Shown here piece by piece: positions 23,861-31,090 of a stretch of DNA of 39,671 bases (positions are counted from its first letter, which is position 1; each line of letters starts with the position of its first letter). The DNA lies in assembly GCA_937885075.1 (NCBI GenBank), contig CAKZYZ010000061.1, forward strand, positions 1-39,671. The letters are read 5' to 3'. This DNA comes from an uncultured bacterium (GTDB lineage Bacteria > Auribacterota > Erginobacteria > Erginobacterales > Erginobacteraceae). A program made the translations under genes and the position numbers. The notes beneath the pieces are model-generated. The model saw nothing but the letters and a program-made list of their open reading frames with translations, was not told where the DNA came from and made no database searches.

Positions 23861-24775
23861 ATGAAAATAAATCAAAACAGCGGTTACTGGATCACGGCCT
23901 GGCGAGAGGTTCTTCGTCGCCCCCGGGGGGTGATAACTCTGTCGGTTCTCCTCCTTTATCTGGCGGTCGCGGTCTGGGGATATACGGGCTTAGGCACCCC
24001 GGACTGGAAGACGGAAGATTTCCAGCGGGCGTATCAATCGCCTTCCTGGCAGCACTGGTTCGGGACCGATATCTATGGCCGGGATGTCTTCGCCAAGACC
24101 ATTTACGGCACCCGGGTCGCGATTACAGTGGCGCTGATCGCCGCGGTTCTGGCTGGTATCATCGGACTGGTGCTGGGTCTGCTCGCCGGATATTTCGGCG
24201 GCTGGGTCGATGATATTATAACCTGGCTCTACAGCACCCTCCAGTCGATTCCCTATATTCTCCTGATCCTGGCCTTTGCCTTTGTCCTGCAGGATAAAGA
24301 GTTTTCTCTCTTCGGATTCGAGTTCCGGATTCGAGGGATCAGGGCGGTCTATCTGGCCCTGGGATTGACCGGCTGGGTGGGACTCTGCCGGCTGATCCGC
24401 GGGGAGGTGATTAAACACCGGGACCGGGATTATGTGGTCTCTTCCCTTTCCCAGGGTGCCGGCGGCCTCCGGATTATCTTCCGGCATATCCTTCCCAATA
24501 TCTTCCATCTGGTAATTATCACCTTCTCCCTCAGTTTTATCGGATATATTCACGCCGAGGTAATTCTCAGTTTTCTGGGGCTGGGGGTGAAGAACGTGCC
24601 GAGCTGGGGGGTGATGATCGATGACGCCAAACTGGAACTCTTCCGGGGGGTATGGTGGCAACTGGCGGCGGCGACGGCCGCGATCTTTTTCATCAGCTTG
24701 ACATTACATATATTTGGCGATACTTTACGGGACGCATTGGATCCGCGTTTGCGGGGGAGGAAAGGACAACGGTAG
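23861..24775 (+). CDS. oppC: Oligopeptide ABC transporter permease (OppC/DppC type)
   Basis: About 304 residues from the ATG at 23861 (MKINQNSGYWITAWREVLRR). A TTG four codons upstream is the alternative. Markers are HWFGTDIYGRDVFAKTIYGTRVAI, the OppC-type periplasmic entry, and the EAA loop EVIKHRDRDYVVSSLSQGAG. VILSFLGLGVKNVPSWGVMI precedes the final membrane segment. It is the second permease of the importer. No good Shine-Dalgarno sequence lies right before the ATG. The stop is followed by a CACGAAGGACACGAAG inverted repeat. Confidence 0.92.
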   Translation: MKINQNSGYWITAWREVLRRPRGVITLSVLLLYLAVAVWGYTGLGTPDWKTEDFQRAYQSPSWQHWFGTDIYGRDVFAKTIYGTRVAITVALIAAVLAGIIGLVLGLLAGYFGGWVDDIITWLYSTLQSIPYILLILAFAFVLQDKEFSLFGFEFRIRGIRAVYLALGLTGWVGLCRLIRGEVIKHRDRDYVVSSLSQGAGGLRIIFRHILPNIFHLVIITFSLSFIGYIHAEVILSFLGLGVKNVPSWGVMIDDAKLELFRGVWWQLAAATAAIFFISLTLHIFGDTLRDALDPRLRGRKGQR

Positions 24776-24789
24776 GTACAGGTTACTAT

Positions 24790-24922
24790 TTACCACGAAG
24801 GACACGAAGAACACGAAGGAATTTGAATTAGTCAGAAATAATCTTGAGGTTTTTTTTGTGTTATTCTTCGTGGTCTTCGCACCCCTCAAGGGGGTATTGA
24901 AAAGAATGTCCTTCGTGGTAAA
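24790..24922. repeat. CACGAAG inverted repeat with a nested insertion, between oppC and oppD
   Basis: The left arm CCACGAAGGACACGAAG (24792-24808) should pair with a CTTCGTG-type right arm. The right arm is split: TTCTTCGTGGTCTTCG, then about 30 bp containing the small palindrome ACCCCTCAAGGGGGT, then TCCTTCGTGGT. Confidence 0.7.
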
Positions 24923-24938
24923 AATAAAAACTCCGAAT

Positions 24939-25922
24939 ATGACGACAATATTAAAACTCGATGATCTCCATACCTACTTTCACGTAAATGGTGAAGACCT
25001 GAAAGCCGTCCGGGGGGTGAGCTTTATGATCGGACGGGGTGAGACACTGGGGTTGGTTGGCGAGTCGGGGTGCGGGAAGACCGTGACGGCTCTCTCCCTG
25101 ATGAAGCTGGTTCCCCCGCCCGGAAGGGTGGAGGAGGGAGAGGTCTTGCTTCAGAATCGGGATGCAGGTGAGAGGAATCTCCTCTTGCTTTCCGAGAAAG
25201 AGATGCGGGCGGTCCGGGGCAAGGAGATGGCGATGATATTCCAGGAACCCATGACCTCTCTCAACCCGGTCTTTACGGTCGGCGATCAGGTTATGGAGGC
25301 CATCCTGGTCCATGAGCCGGTGGGAAAGAGAGAAGCCCGCTCCCGGACGATCGAACTCCTCCGGGCGGTAAATATCCCCGACCCGGAGACCCGGATTAAG
25401 GACTACCCTCATCAGCTCTCCGGCGGTCAGCGACAGCGGGTAATGATCGCGATGGCTCTCTCCTGCCGGCCCGAGGTATTGATCGCCGATGAGCCGACCA
25501 CCGCTCTTGATGTAACCGTCCAGGCCCGGATCCTGCGGCTGATCGCCCGGCTCCGGGATGAGAATGAGATGGCCGTCCTCCTGGTCACGCATGATCTGGG
25601 AGTGGTCGCTCAAGAGACCGACCGGGTGGCCGTGATGTATCTGGGCAGGATAGTGGAGACCGCCTCGACCGAAGAACTCTTTGCCCGTCCGCTCCATCCC
25701 TATACCCGGGCCTTGCTGGAGTCGGTTCCCCGTCTGGGCGAAGATAAAGAACGTCTCAAGACCATCCGGGGAAATGTGCCGGGTTTGAGCCATATCCCCT
25801 CCGGCTGCTCATTTCATCCTCGCTGCCCGATCGCCGAGGAGATCTGCCAGAGAGAGGAACCTCTGTCGAGGGAGGTTAGTTCAGGGCACTGGGTGGAGTG
25901 CCATCTGTGTAAGAATGATTAA
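24939..25922 (+). CDS. oppD: Oligopeptide ABC transporter ATP-binding protein (OppD type)
   Basis: 327 residues from the ATG at 24939 ([20 protein letters not shown]). The longer open frame to 24714 runs back through the intergenic repeats and into oppC and is not native. Walker A is GESGCGKT, the Q loop is [17 protein letters not shown], the signature is LSGGQRQRV, Walker B is [12 protein letters not shown], and the switch His lies in VTHDLG. The C-terminal oligopeptide-specific region has the cysteine cluster [15 protein letters not shown], found in Opp/Dpp ATPases. It pairs with the OppF ATPase. An AACATCGAACGTCGAACC repeat starts at the stop codon. Confidence 0.94.
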   Translation: MTTILKLDDLHTYFHVNGEDLKAVRGVSFMIGRGETLGLVGESGCGKTVTALSLMKLVPPPGRVEEGEVLLQNRDAGERNLLLLSEKEMRAVRGKEMAMIFQEPMTSLNPVFTVGDQVMEAILVHEPVGKREARSRTIELLRAVNIPDPETRIKDYPHQLSGGQRQRVMIAMALSCRPEVLIADEPTTALDVTVQARILRLIARLRDENEMAVLLVTHDLGVVAQETDRVAVMYLGRIVETASTEELFARPLHPYTRALLESVPRLGEDKERLKTIRGNVPGLSHIPSGCSFHPRCPIAEEICQREEPLSREVSSGHWVECHLCKND

Positions 25923-26078
25923 CATCGAACGTCGAACCAGCCGTCGCTAAAGCTATGGCGGGCAAAGCGCTCAACTTCGAACGTCGAACGACACGTCGCC
26001 CAGGTGAAAAGAATGAATATCCAACGCTCAACAAAAAAATGTCCAATATCCAATGACCAATAGCCAAAGCAAAAAGAA

Positions 26079-26164
26079 ATTTCGACAGGACGATTACAGA
26101 CAGGACGATTAACGACAAAAAGGAATTTCGACAGGACGATTACAGACAGGACGATTAACGGAAA
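26079..26164 (+). repeat. Tandem duplication, CAGGACGATTA type
   Basis: Two copies of about 44 bp, each with TTCGACAGGACGATTACAGA followed by CAGGACGATTAACG. They are nearly identical, so the duplication is recent. Confidence 0.85.
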
Positions 26165-26188
26165 AGAAATAAAGGCCGAGGCGAGGGA

Positions 26189-26359
26189 ACAATTAGTGTG
26201 AATTCGTGTAATTAGTGGATTGCAATGCCGCCGAGCCAAGGCGAAATAATCAGAGTAATCTGTGTAATCCGTGGACAAAAAAGGGGGCGAGGTAGGGGGA
26301 AACAATTAGTGTAAATTCGTGTAATTAGTGGACTGCAAAAGGGGCCGAGGTAGGGGGAT
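26189..26359 (+). repeat. Sense-oriented upstream repeat, copy 4 (before oppF)
   Basis: A full unit is followed by a second partial one. Each ends in a G-rich tail (GGGGGCGAGGTAGGGGGA, then GGGGCCGAGGTAGGGGGA). The second tail ends 17 bp before the oppF ATG. Confidence 0.85.
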
Positions 26360-26376
26360 AGCATGTATTAAAAGTC

Positions 26377-27348
26377 ATGAGTGATATTCTGATAGAAGCT
26401 AAAGACCTGAAGAAATATTTTCCCATAAAGAGGGGAGTTCTGCGTCGGACGGTCGGGTATATCAAGGCGGTCGATGGGGTGAGCCTCCGGATTGAAAGGG
26501 GGAAGACACTGGGGGTGGTGGGCGAGACAGGGTCGGGGAAGACCACCCTGGGGAGGATGATCCTCCGCCTTCTCCCCGCGGATGGGGGAGAGGTCAGCTT
26601 TATGGGGCGGGACCTTTTTCGTCTGGGGCGTTCCGAGATGAAGAGCCTCCGCAAGGAGATGCAGATTATCTTCCAGGACCCCTATGGTTCACTCAACCCC
26701 CGGATGAGGGTGAGCGAGATTATCGCCGAGGGGATGAATAATTTTCGGGTCGGGACCAGAAAGGAGATCGCGGATCGGGTGGCGGAACTCCTGGAGATTG
26801 TCGGCCTTCCTCCCGAGTCCGGCCGGTCCTACCCGCATGAATTTTCCGGCGGCCAGCGCCAGCGAATCGGGATCGCCCGGGCGATCGCCCTCAATCCCGG
26901 GTTTATCCTCTGTGATGAACCGGTCTCATCCCTGGATGTCTCCATCCAGGCTCAGATCCTCAACCTGCTGATGGACCTCCAGGATCGATTAGGGATGGCC
27001 TATCTGCTGATCGCTCATGACCTGAGCGTGGTGGAGCATATCTCGGACCGGGTGGCGGTGATGTATCTGGGGAGGATCGTGGAGGAGGCCTCCAGTCCCG
27101 ATCTCTACCGGAATCCCGTTCATCCCTATACCCGGGCACTGATGGATTCAATCCCGATACCCGATCCGGCGGCGCCGCCGCCCGGAATCGGACTGGAGAT
27201 AGATGATCCGACCGGTCCGGCGATTGAATCCGGTTGTCTCTTCTATCCCCGCTGTCCCCGGAGGACTGATCAATGCCGGGAGACCGTCCCCGAGTTGCGG
27301 GAGATTTCTCCCGGGCATCGTGTGGCTTGTTTGAATCTTACGGAGTAG
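26377..27348 (+). CDS. oppF: Oligopeptide ABC transporter ATP-binding protein (OppF type)
   Basis: 323 residues. It starts MSDILIEAKDLKKYFPIKRG, the usual OppF opening (L-x-K-x-F-P). Walker A is GETGSGKT, the Q loop is IIFQDPYGSLNPRMRV, the signature is FSGGQRQRI, Walker B is FILCDEPVSSLD, and the switch His is in IAHDLSVVEH. The C-terminal cysteine region is CLFYPRCPRRTDQC. It completes the oppABCDF set. The best ribosome-binding candidate is the GAGGTAGGGGGA tail of the preceding repeat. A CACGAAGGACACGAAG inverted repeat (27370-27466) follows. Confidence 0.94.
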   Translation: MSDILIEAKDLKKYFPIKRGVLRRTVGYIKAVDGVSLRIERGKTLGVVGETGSGKTTLGRMILRLLPADGGEVSFMGRDLFRLGRSEMKSLRKEMQIIFQDPYGSLNPRMRVSEIIAEGMNNFRVGTRKEIADRVAELLEIVGLPPESGRSYPHEFSGGQRQRIGIARAIALNPGFILCDEPVSSLDVSIQAQILNLLMDLQDRLGMAYLLIAHDLSVVEHISDRVAVMYLGRIVEEASSPDLYRNPVHPYTRALMDSIPIPDPAAPPPGIGLEIDDPTGPAIESGCLFYPRCPRRTDQCRETVPELREISPGHRVACLNLTE

Positions 27349-27369
27349 AACTTTTAACGGTTATTGAAA

Positions 27370-27466
27370 CCACGAAGGACACGAAGAGCACGAAGGTTTT
27401 TAAAAAATAGCTAAAAGCTAATTATTTATATACTATTCTTCGTGAACTTCGTGTTCTTCGTGGTTA
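27370..27466. repeat. CACGAAG inverted repeat after oppF
   Basis: The left arm CCACGAAGGACACGAAGAGC and right arm TTCGTGTTCTTCGTGG are separated by about 45 bp. It could form a long imperfect hairpin between oppF and the next gene. Confidence 0.75.
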
Positions 27467-27515
27467 AAAAAGCTTTTCGATTATGGTCTAAATAGAATAA
27501 CTGAGAATTAATAAA

Positions 27516-29327
27516 ATGAAAAAATGGCTCCTTTTTATCCTCATCGCCCTCGTGGTTATAATCGCGCTGGTATTAATTTTCCTCCCCACCGGACGTGAAC
27601 ATATCTTCAGAACCGGTCAGGCGGTAGTTGAGGTTGTCTCCATCCAGACCGGGGGGGAGCGCTCTCTGGCCGGGATGGTGCCGGAGAGTGCCGGCATCTT
27701 TATTCGGTTCCACGGAATAAGTGAGGCCTGGGATGATCTGGTCGAGAGCGAGTTCTTTGAGGAGTTGAAGAGATCGAAGCTCTGGAAAGACGAGAAGGTT
27801 GAGGAGAGAGTTCAGGTATTCCAGGAAGAATTTTCCGAACGGAATGGCTTTGAGATCAATCGTTCGAGGCTGATGGAGCTGGCGGGAGAGGATGTCGCGC
27901 TGGCGGTTCTTCCCGCCGGGAAGGGATCTCCGGAAGCGCTTATGGTTATCTCCCGGGTTGGCTTGAAGGCCAGATTGGTAGAGATTATGGTCAGGTGGGG
28001 TGATGGTCTTCGGGATGGAGACAAGAGGGTTCTTCGCGAAGAAGAATACCGGGGCGAGAAGATAAATCTTTTCAGTCCAACCGGATCATTCCCATTTTTT
28101 GGGGCCTATACTTTTATTGAAAATTATCTGGTAGTCTCTATCTCCCAGGACCCGGTCAGGTCGGTTATCGAAGATATAATAGATCTATCCCGGGATGGGA
28201 CCGGGAGAGACTCCCTGAAAGCTTCATCCGATTTCATCGACGCCCGCCGGGAAGTTTCATTCCTCTCAGAGTCATTTCTGGAGTGGTATCTCAAGCCCGG
28301 GATCTTTAACATTGTCCCGGCCGGTGAGATTATCTCTTCCGGGGGAATTCCGGCGATAGAGTGGGGGAGAGAGATAGTAAAAAATTTCTCAGGGGTTAAG
28401 ACCGTCGCGGGACGGGTCGGATATGACCGGGGAATACGCTTCCGGATGGCTCTGGGATTGGAGGAAGATATAGTTGATGGTTCGGGATCATCGCCTGACC
28501 ATCTCCAGAGTTATATCCCCTCCGCCGCGCTTATATTCGCGGAGTCGGAGATTGATCCCGCGATAATCTGGGAGGGGATCGCGGCCTATATAATGGAGTT
28601 TGCCCGGCAGGGATATGGAGCTCCATTACTGAGCTTGCGGAACTGGGAGAGGGAGACGGGGGTGAATATCACCGATGAGATACTCCCGATTCTGGGGGAT
28701 AAATGGGCTCTCTTAGTTTTAGGGATTACCGGCAATGAATTCCTGCCGATCACACCTGCCGCTGTAATCATTAAGGTTACCGACCGGGAGAAGGCGGAAC
28801 GGATTATGGGAAGAATATCCGTCTGGGCGGCTAACTCTTATAACTGGGGATTGGCCCGGGAGGAATTCGGAGACGCCGTGATTATATCGGCGGGGGAGGA
28901 GAGTGAGGGGAGGCTTAATATACTGAGGATGTTATTTCCCCGGCCGGGGTATGCCTTCTTCGGGTCGGAGCTGATTATCAGCAGTTCCACGGAACTCTTA
29001 AAAGATATTATCAATACCCGCAACGGTGTAAACACCGGGGTGGAGACAGTACCTGGTTTCCGGGAGGTAGTCGGAGTAATCGGACCGGTCGAAGGAAATT
29101 TTATCTATCTTAACGGGGAGGAGGTTATCGGTTCTCTTCTGAATATGGGGGAGTGGTACCTCCCGATTCAGAGACTGAGTAAGGAGGAACCCTGGCTCCC
29201 GGAAGATATCTTCCGGGGGAAGATAGTCCCGATCCTGAATCTCTGTCGAATCTTTAAGTCGGTCGGTATCTCAATAAATTATGAGAAGAGACTTGTCAGA
29301 GGAGACTGTTTTTTATATATAGAATAA
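27516..29327 (+). CDS. Membrane-anchored extracytoplasmic protein of unknown function
   Basis: 603 residues. There is one N-terminal membrane segment (about 4-24, WLLFILIALVVIIALVLIFL), and the rest is soluble and probably periplasmic. Recognisable stretches are MVPESAGIFIRFHGISEAWDD, DVALAVLPAGKG, YLVVSISQDPVRSVIEDI and PAVEWGREIVKNFSG-like sequence. The layout recalls DUF3352-type proteins, with two similar halves that each contain a D-K-x-x-x-x-x-x-G sort of turn. This resemblance is weak and unchecked. No catalytic motif was recognised. The start is MKKWLLF at 27516 with no strong Shine-Dalgarno sequence. A hairpin (29327-29349) begins on the stop codon. Confidence 0.72.
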   Translation: MKKWLLFILIALVVIIALVLIFLPTGREHIFRTGQAVVEVVSIQTGGERSLAGMVPESAGIFIRFHGISEAWDDLVESEFFEELKRSKLWKDEKVEERVQVFQEEFSERNGFEINRSRLMELAGEDVALAVLPAGKGSPEALMVISRVGLKARLVEIMVRWGDGLRDGDKRVLREEEYRGEKINLFSPTGSFPFFGAYTFIENYLVVSISQDPVRSVIEDIIDLSRDGTGRDSLKASSDFIDARREVSFLSESFLEWYLKPGIFNIVPAGEIISSGGIPAIEWGREIVKNFSGVKTVAGRVGYDRGIRFRMALGLEEDIVDGSGSSPDHLQSYIPSAALIFAESEIDPAIIWEGIAAYIMEFARQGYGAPLLSLRNWERETGVNITDEILPILGDKWALLVLGITGNEFLPITPAAVIIKVTDREKAERIMGRISVWAANSYNWGLAREEFGDAVIISAGEESEGRLNILRMLFPRPGYAFFGSELIISSSTELLKDIINTRNGVNTGVETVPGFREVVGVIGPVEGNFIYLNGEEVIGSLLNMGEWYLPIQRLSKEEPWLPEDIFRGKIVPILNLCRIFKSVGISINYEKRLVRGDCFLYIE

Positions 29328-29349
29328 TATTTTCCCTTGCGTGAAAATA
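29327..29349 (+). terminator. Hairpin on the stop codon of the preceding gene
   Basis: The arms ATATTTTC and GAAAATAT have a 7-base loop (CCTTGCG). The first base is the last base of the TAA stop. There is no U-run after it, so terminator function is uncertain. Confidence 0.4.
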
Positions 29350-29490
29350 TCATTGTGGAAATTTGTTCGATGTTATACGTTATGTTTTAATTAGTTCGGG
29401 GTCTCCCGAAGTTGAGAGGCTGATCTTCTTTGATTCTAAGGGACAGGTACATTAGATAATTTCCCTGGAATATCGGATAATTTACAAATC

Positions 29491-29517
29491 TCTTATTTTT
29501 TCAAAGAAAAAATAAGA
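29491..29517 (+). other. Perfect AT-rich palindrome just before the tRNA
   Basis: The arms TCTTATTTTTTC and GAAAAAATAAGA with loop AAA end 2 bp before the tRNA-Leu. It may form a leader hairpin in the tRNA precursor. The same palindrome type follows the RHH gene at 13822-13844. Confidence 0.6.
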
Positions 29518-29519
29518 TT

Positions 29520-29601
29520 GCCGAAGTGGTGGAATTGGCAGACACGCGTGGTTAAGGGCCACGTGGAGCAATCCGTGGGGGTTCGAGTCCCCCCTTCGGC
29601 A
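29520..29601 (+). tRNA. tRNA-Leu, anticodon AAG
   Basis: A complete class II cloverleaf can be drawn by hand. The acceptor GCCGAAG pairs with CTTCGGC (29594-29600) with discriminator A. The D stem is GTG/CAC with loop GAATTGGCAGA. The anticodon stem is CGTGG/CCACG with loop TTAAGGG, so the anticodon is AAG at 29554-29556. The variable arm is GGA-GCAA-TCC, and the T stem is GGGGG/CCCCC with loop TTCGAGT. CCA is not encoded. Anticodon AAG reads CUU and is uncommon in bacteria, where GAG is usual. Two broken copies follow directly. Confidence 0.93.
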
Positions 29602-29759
29602 TAGGGTGGAATTGGCAGACACCCCGAAAGCAAGCTTTCGGGGCGGGGCGCCTGCCCCGATGAAATCGGGGTGGTTAAGGGCCACGTGGAGCGATCCGTG
29701 GAAAAAGGGTTCTGCGCCAGAGGCGCATCAGCCTCTGGCTGAGAGTCCCCCCTTCGGCA
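29602..29759 (+). pseudogene. tRNA-Leu pseudogene with two hairpin insertions (copy 2)
   Basis: It retains TGGAATTGGCAGACAC, GTGGTTAAGGGCCACGTGGA and the 3' end TCCCCCCTTCGGCA, but lacks the 5' acceptor strand. A 48-bp insertion (29623-29670) made of hairpins CCCGAAAG-CAAG-CTTTCGGG and CCCCGAT-GAA-ATCGGGG splits the D arm from the anticodon stem. About 30 bp (29713-29742) with a perfect 9-bp hairpin GCCAGAGGC/GCCTCTGGC sits inside the T loop, and AAAAA precedes the T stem. Confidence 0.85.
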
Positions 29760-29854
29760 TTTGGTGAAATTAAGGGCCACGTGGAGCAATCCGTGGAAAA
29801 AGGGTTCTGCGCCAGAGGCGCATCAGCCTCTGGCTGAGAGTCCCCCCTTCGGCA
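29760..29854 (+). pseudogene. tRNA-Leu pseudogene with the T-loop hairpin (copy 3)
   Basis: It retains AATTAAGGGCCACGTGGAGC and the 3' end, but lacks the acceptor 5' strand and D arm. It carries the same AAAAA and the same T-loop hairpin (29811-29834) as copy 2. Copies 2 and 3 therefore arose by tandem duplication after the insertion, or from a common template. Confidence 0.85.
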
Positions 29855-30072
29855 CTAATTTAGTTTTGAAAAAAGACGATCATTTAATGATAGAGGCAAT
29901 GTCGGGAGATATTCCGGAAATATTATTGAATTATTGTTGTTAATGGACAGATCGGGATTCTGGAAAAAGGAAAAATATTTCTTGCCGTTTTAGGCTGCTA
30001 ACTATATAGTGGTTATATTCTGCAAAATAATAGTTCCTATCCGGGAACGATTAAAGAGAAGGAGTTGAGAAT

Positions 30073-30732
30073 ATGATGAAAAAAGTGGTGTCGGTTCTGT
30101 TGGGTGTATGTATGGTTGTCGGTATCGGGAACATTGCCCTGGGACAGGTTTATCTGGATAAATCCCTGGGCGATACCGGTCGGGTCGATAAGTGGGAGCC
30201 GATTGAAGTTGGCCCCCAATTAATCAGCGTACCCGGAAGACTGGGTGTCGGTGCCCGGGTGGCCTACTTTTTTCCTTATTCCAACGATGGAGTGGATAGC
30301 ACGATAGCCGGGGAAGGGATTGTCTCCTACATGGTAAATAGTATATTTGCCACCGCCCTCTCCGTTGGCTATACCCGCCCTCAGTGGGATGAACCGGTGG
30401 ATGGACACTCCGAATTGACTTACATGAACCTTACTTTTGAACTGAGAGGAAATCCTGAGCCGAATTTCGGTCTCTATCTTGGTTTCGGCCCCAGCCTGAT
30501 CTTCACTAATTTTGACTCCGCTACCAGTGATAATGTTAAAGCGAAAGATAGTTTCGGGATGCATGTCGCGATAGGGTTCGATTACTGTATCACCCAGAAT
30601 ATTGTTTTTAATATTGATGTTAAGCACCTCTGGTTCCTGGATGATTATAAGGTCAAGGTCAATGACGGTGACTGGGAGAAAGAGAAGCTCAATAGCGTGA
30701 TAATGGGCGCGGGACTAAAGTACTTCTTTTAA
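30073..30732 (+). CDS. Small outer-membrane beta-barrel protein (OmpW/porin-like)
   Basis: 219 residues with a signal peptide (KKVVSVLLGVCMVVGIGNIALGQ, cleavage near residue 24-25). The mature part shows alternating strands such as GRLGVGARVAYFFPY, FATALSVGYTRP, YMNLTFELRG and FGLYLGFGPSLIF. It ends in LKYFF; the final Phe is the usual signal for BAM insertion. The start has a good AAGGAG site; ATG at 30073 or 30076 is possible. It is followed by a strong intrinsic terminator (30811-30846), so it is a monocistronic unit. The OmpW-like label is by shape; the ligand is unknown. Confidence 0.82.
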   Translation: MMKKVVSVLLGVCMVVGIGNIALGQVYLDKSLGDTGRVDKWEPIEVGPQLISVPGRLGVGARVAYFFPYSNDGVDSTIAGEGIVSYMVNSIFATALSVGYTRPQWDEPVDGHSELTYMNLTFELRGNPEPNFGLYLGFGPSLIFTNFDSATSDNVKAKDSFGMHVAIGFDYCITQNIVFNIDVKHLWFLDDYKVKVNDGDWEKEKLNSVIMGAGLKYFF

Positions 30733-30810
30733 TGGCAAGAATTCTCCGGTTTCGGTCTGAACGATGGGTGACGCTATAGCGGGGGCGGCAGTAGATAGAT
30801 ATATTTAGCG

Positions 30811-30846
30811 ACGGGGCTCACGTTCCATGTGAGCCCCGTTCTTTTT
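30811..30846 (+). terminator. Rho-independent terminator after the barrel gene
   Basis: A perfect 11-bp stem ACGGGGCTCAC/GTGAGCCCCGT with a 7-base loop is followed by TCTTTTT. It is the clearest terminator in the window. Confidence 0.92.
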
Positions 30847-30906
30847 AATTTAGCAGATGCGGGGCTAAATTAATTTTGAGGAAAGACTGACATTATTATA
30901 TTTTGC

Positions 30907-31024
30907 GTAAGGTTTCAGTGAACCCCGTCCTCTCGTAGCGGCTGCCTTTAGGCTGCCACACGATGGCCCCGCCGTCGGCGGGGCCTCTACGAGCACGGGG
31001 CAACGTGGTTCACTGAAAGCTTAC
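30907..31024 (+). repeat. Palindromic element, copy 7
   Basis: The left end GTAAGGTTTCAGTGAACC and right end GGTTCACTGAAAGCTTAC are inverted. The core CTCTCGTAGCGGCTGCC contains the 9-bp hairpin GGCCCCGCC-GTC-GGCGGGGCC and closes with CTCTACGAG. It is the most complete consensus copy. Confidence 0.88.
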
Positions 31025-31090
31025 TATTTTGCCGATATTTTATAAAACAATTAACAGTTTGAATAATGAATTTAAGGAGGGGAAGTAAGT

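Larger units (their letters stand above)
25923..26376. repeat. Repeat-filled gap between oppD and oppF
   Basis: No gene in 454 bp. It holds the CGAACGTCGAACC array with an inverted AGCCGTCGCTAAAGCTATGG module (25936-25963), a CCAATATCCAATGACCAA tract (26040-26062), a tandem duplication built on CAGGACGATTACAGACAGG (26079-26164), and 1.5 copies of the sense-oriented upstream repeat (26189-26359). Confidence 0.8.
30733..31090. other. Gap between the barrel gene and hppA
   Basis: No gene in 358 bp. It contains the terminator (30811-30846), palindromic element copy 7 (30907-31024), and the hppA leader with a strong AAGGAGGGG site. Confidence 0.8.

Noticed and set aside
24714-24938. N-terminal extension of OppD
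   Set aside because: It overlaps oppC and translates the CACGAAG inverted repeat. The family start fits the ATG at 24939.
25876-26305. Two minus-strand ORFs between oppD and oppF
   Set aside because: Both translate tandem and upstream repeats and oppose the operon.
29602-29854. Two further functional, intron-containing tRNA-Leu genes
   Set aside because: Both copies lack the 5' acceptor strand, so no complete acceptor stem could form even if the insertions were spliced out.
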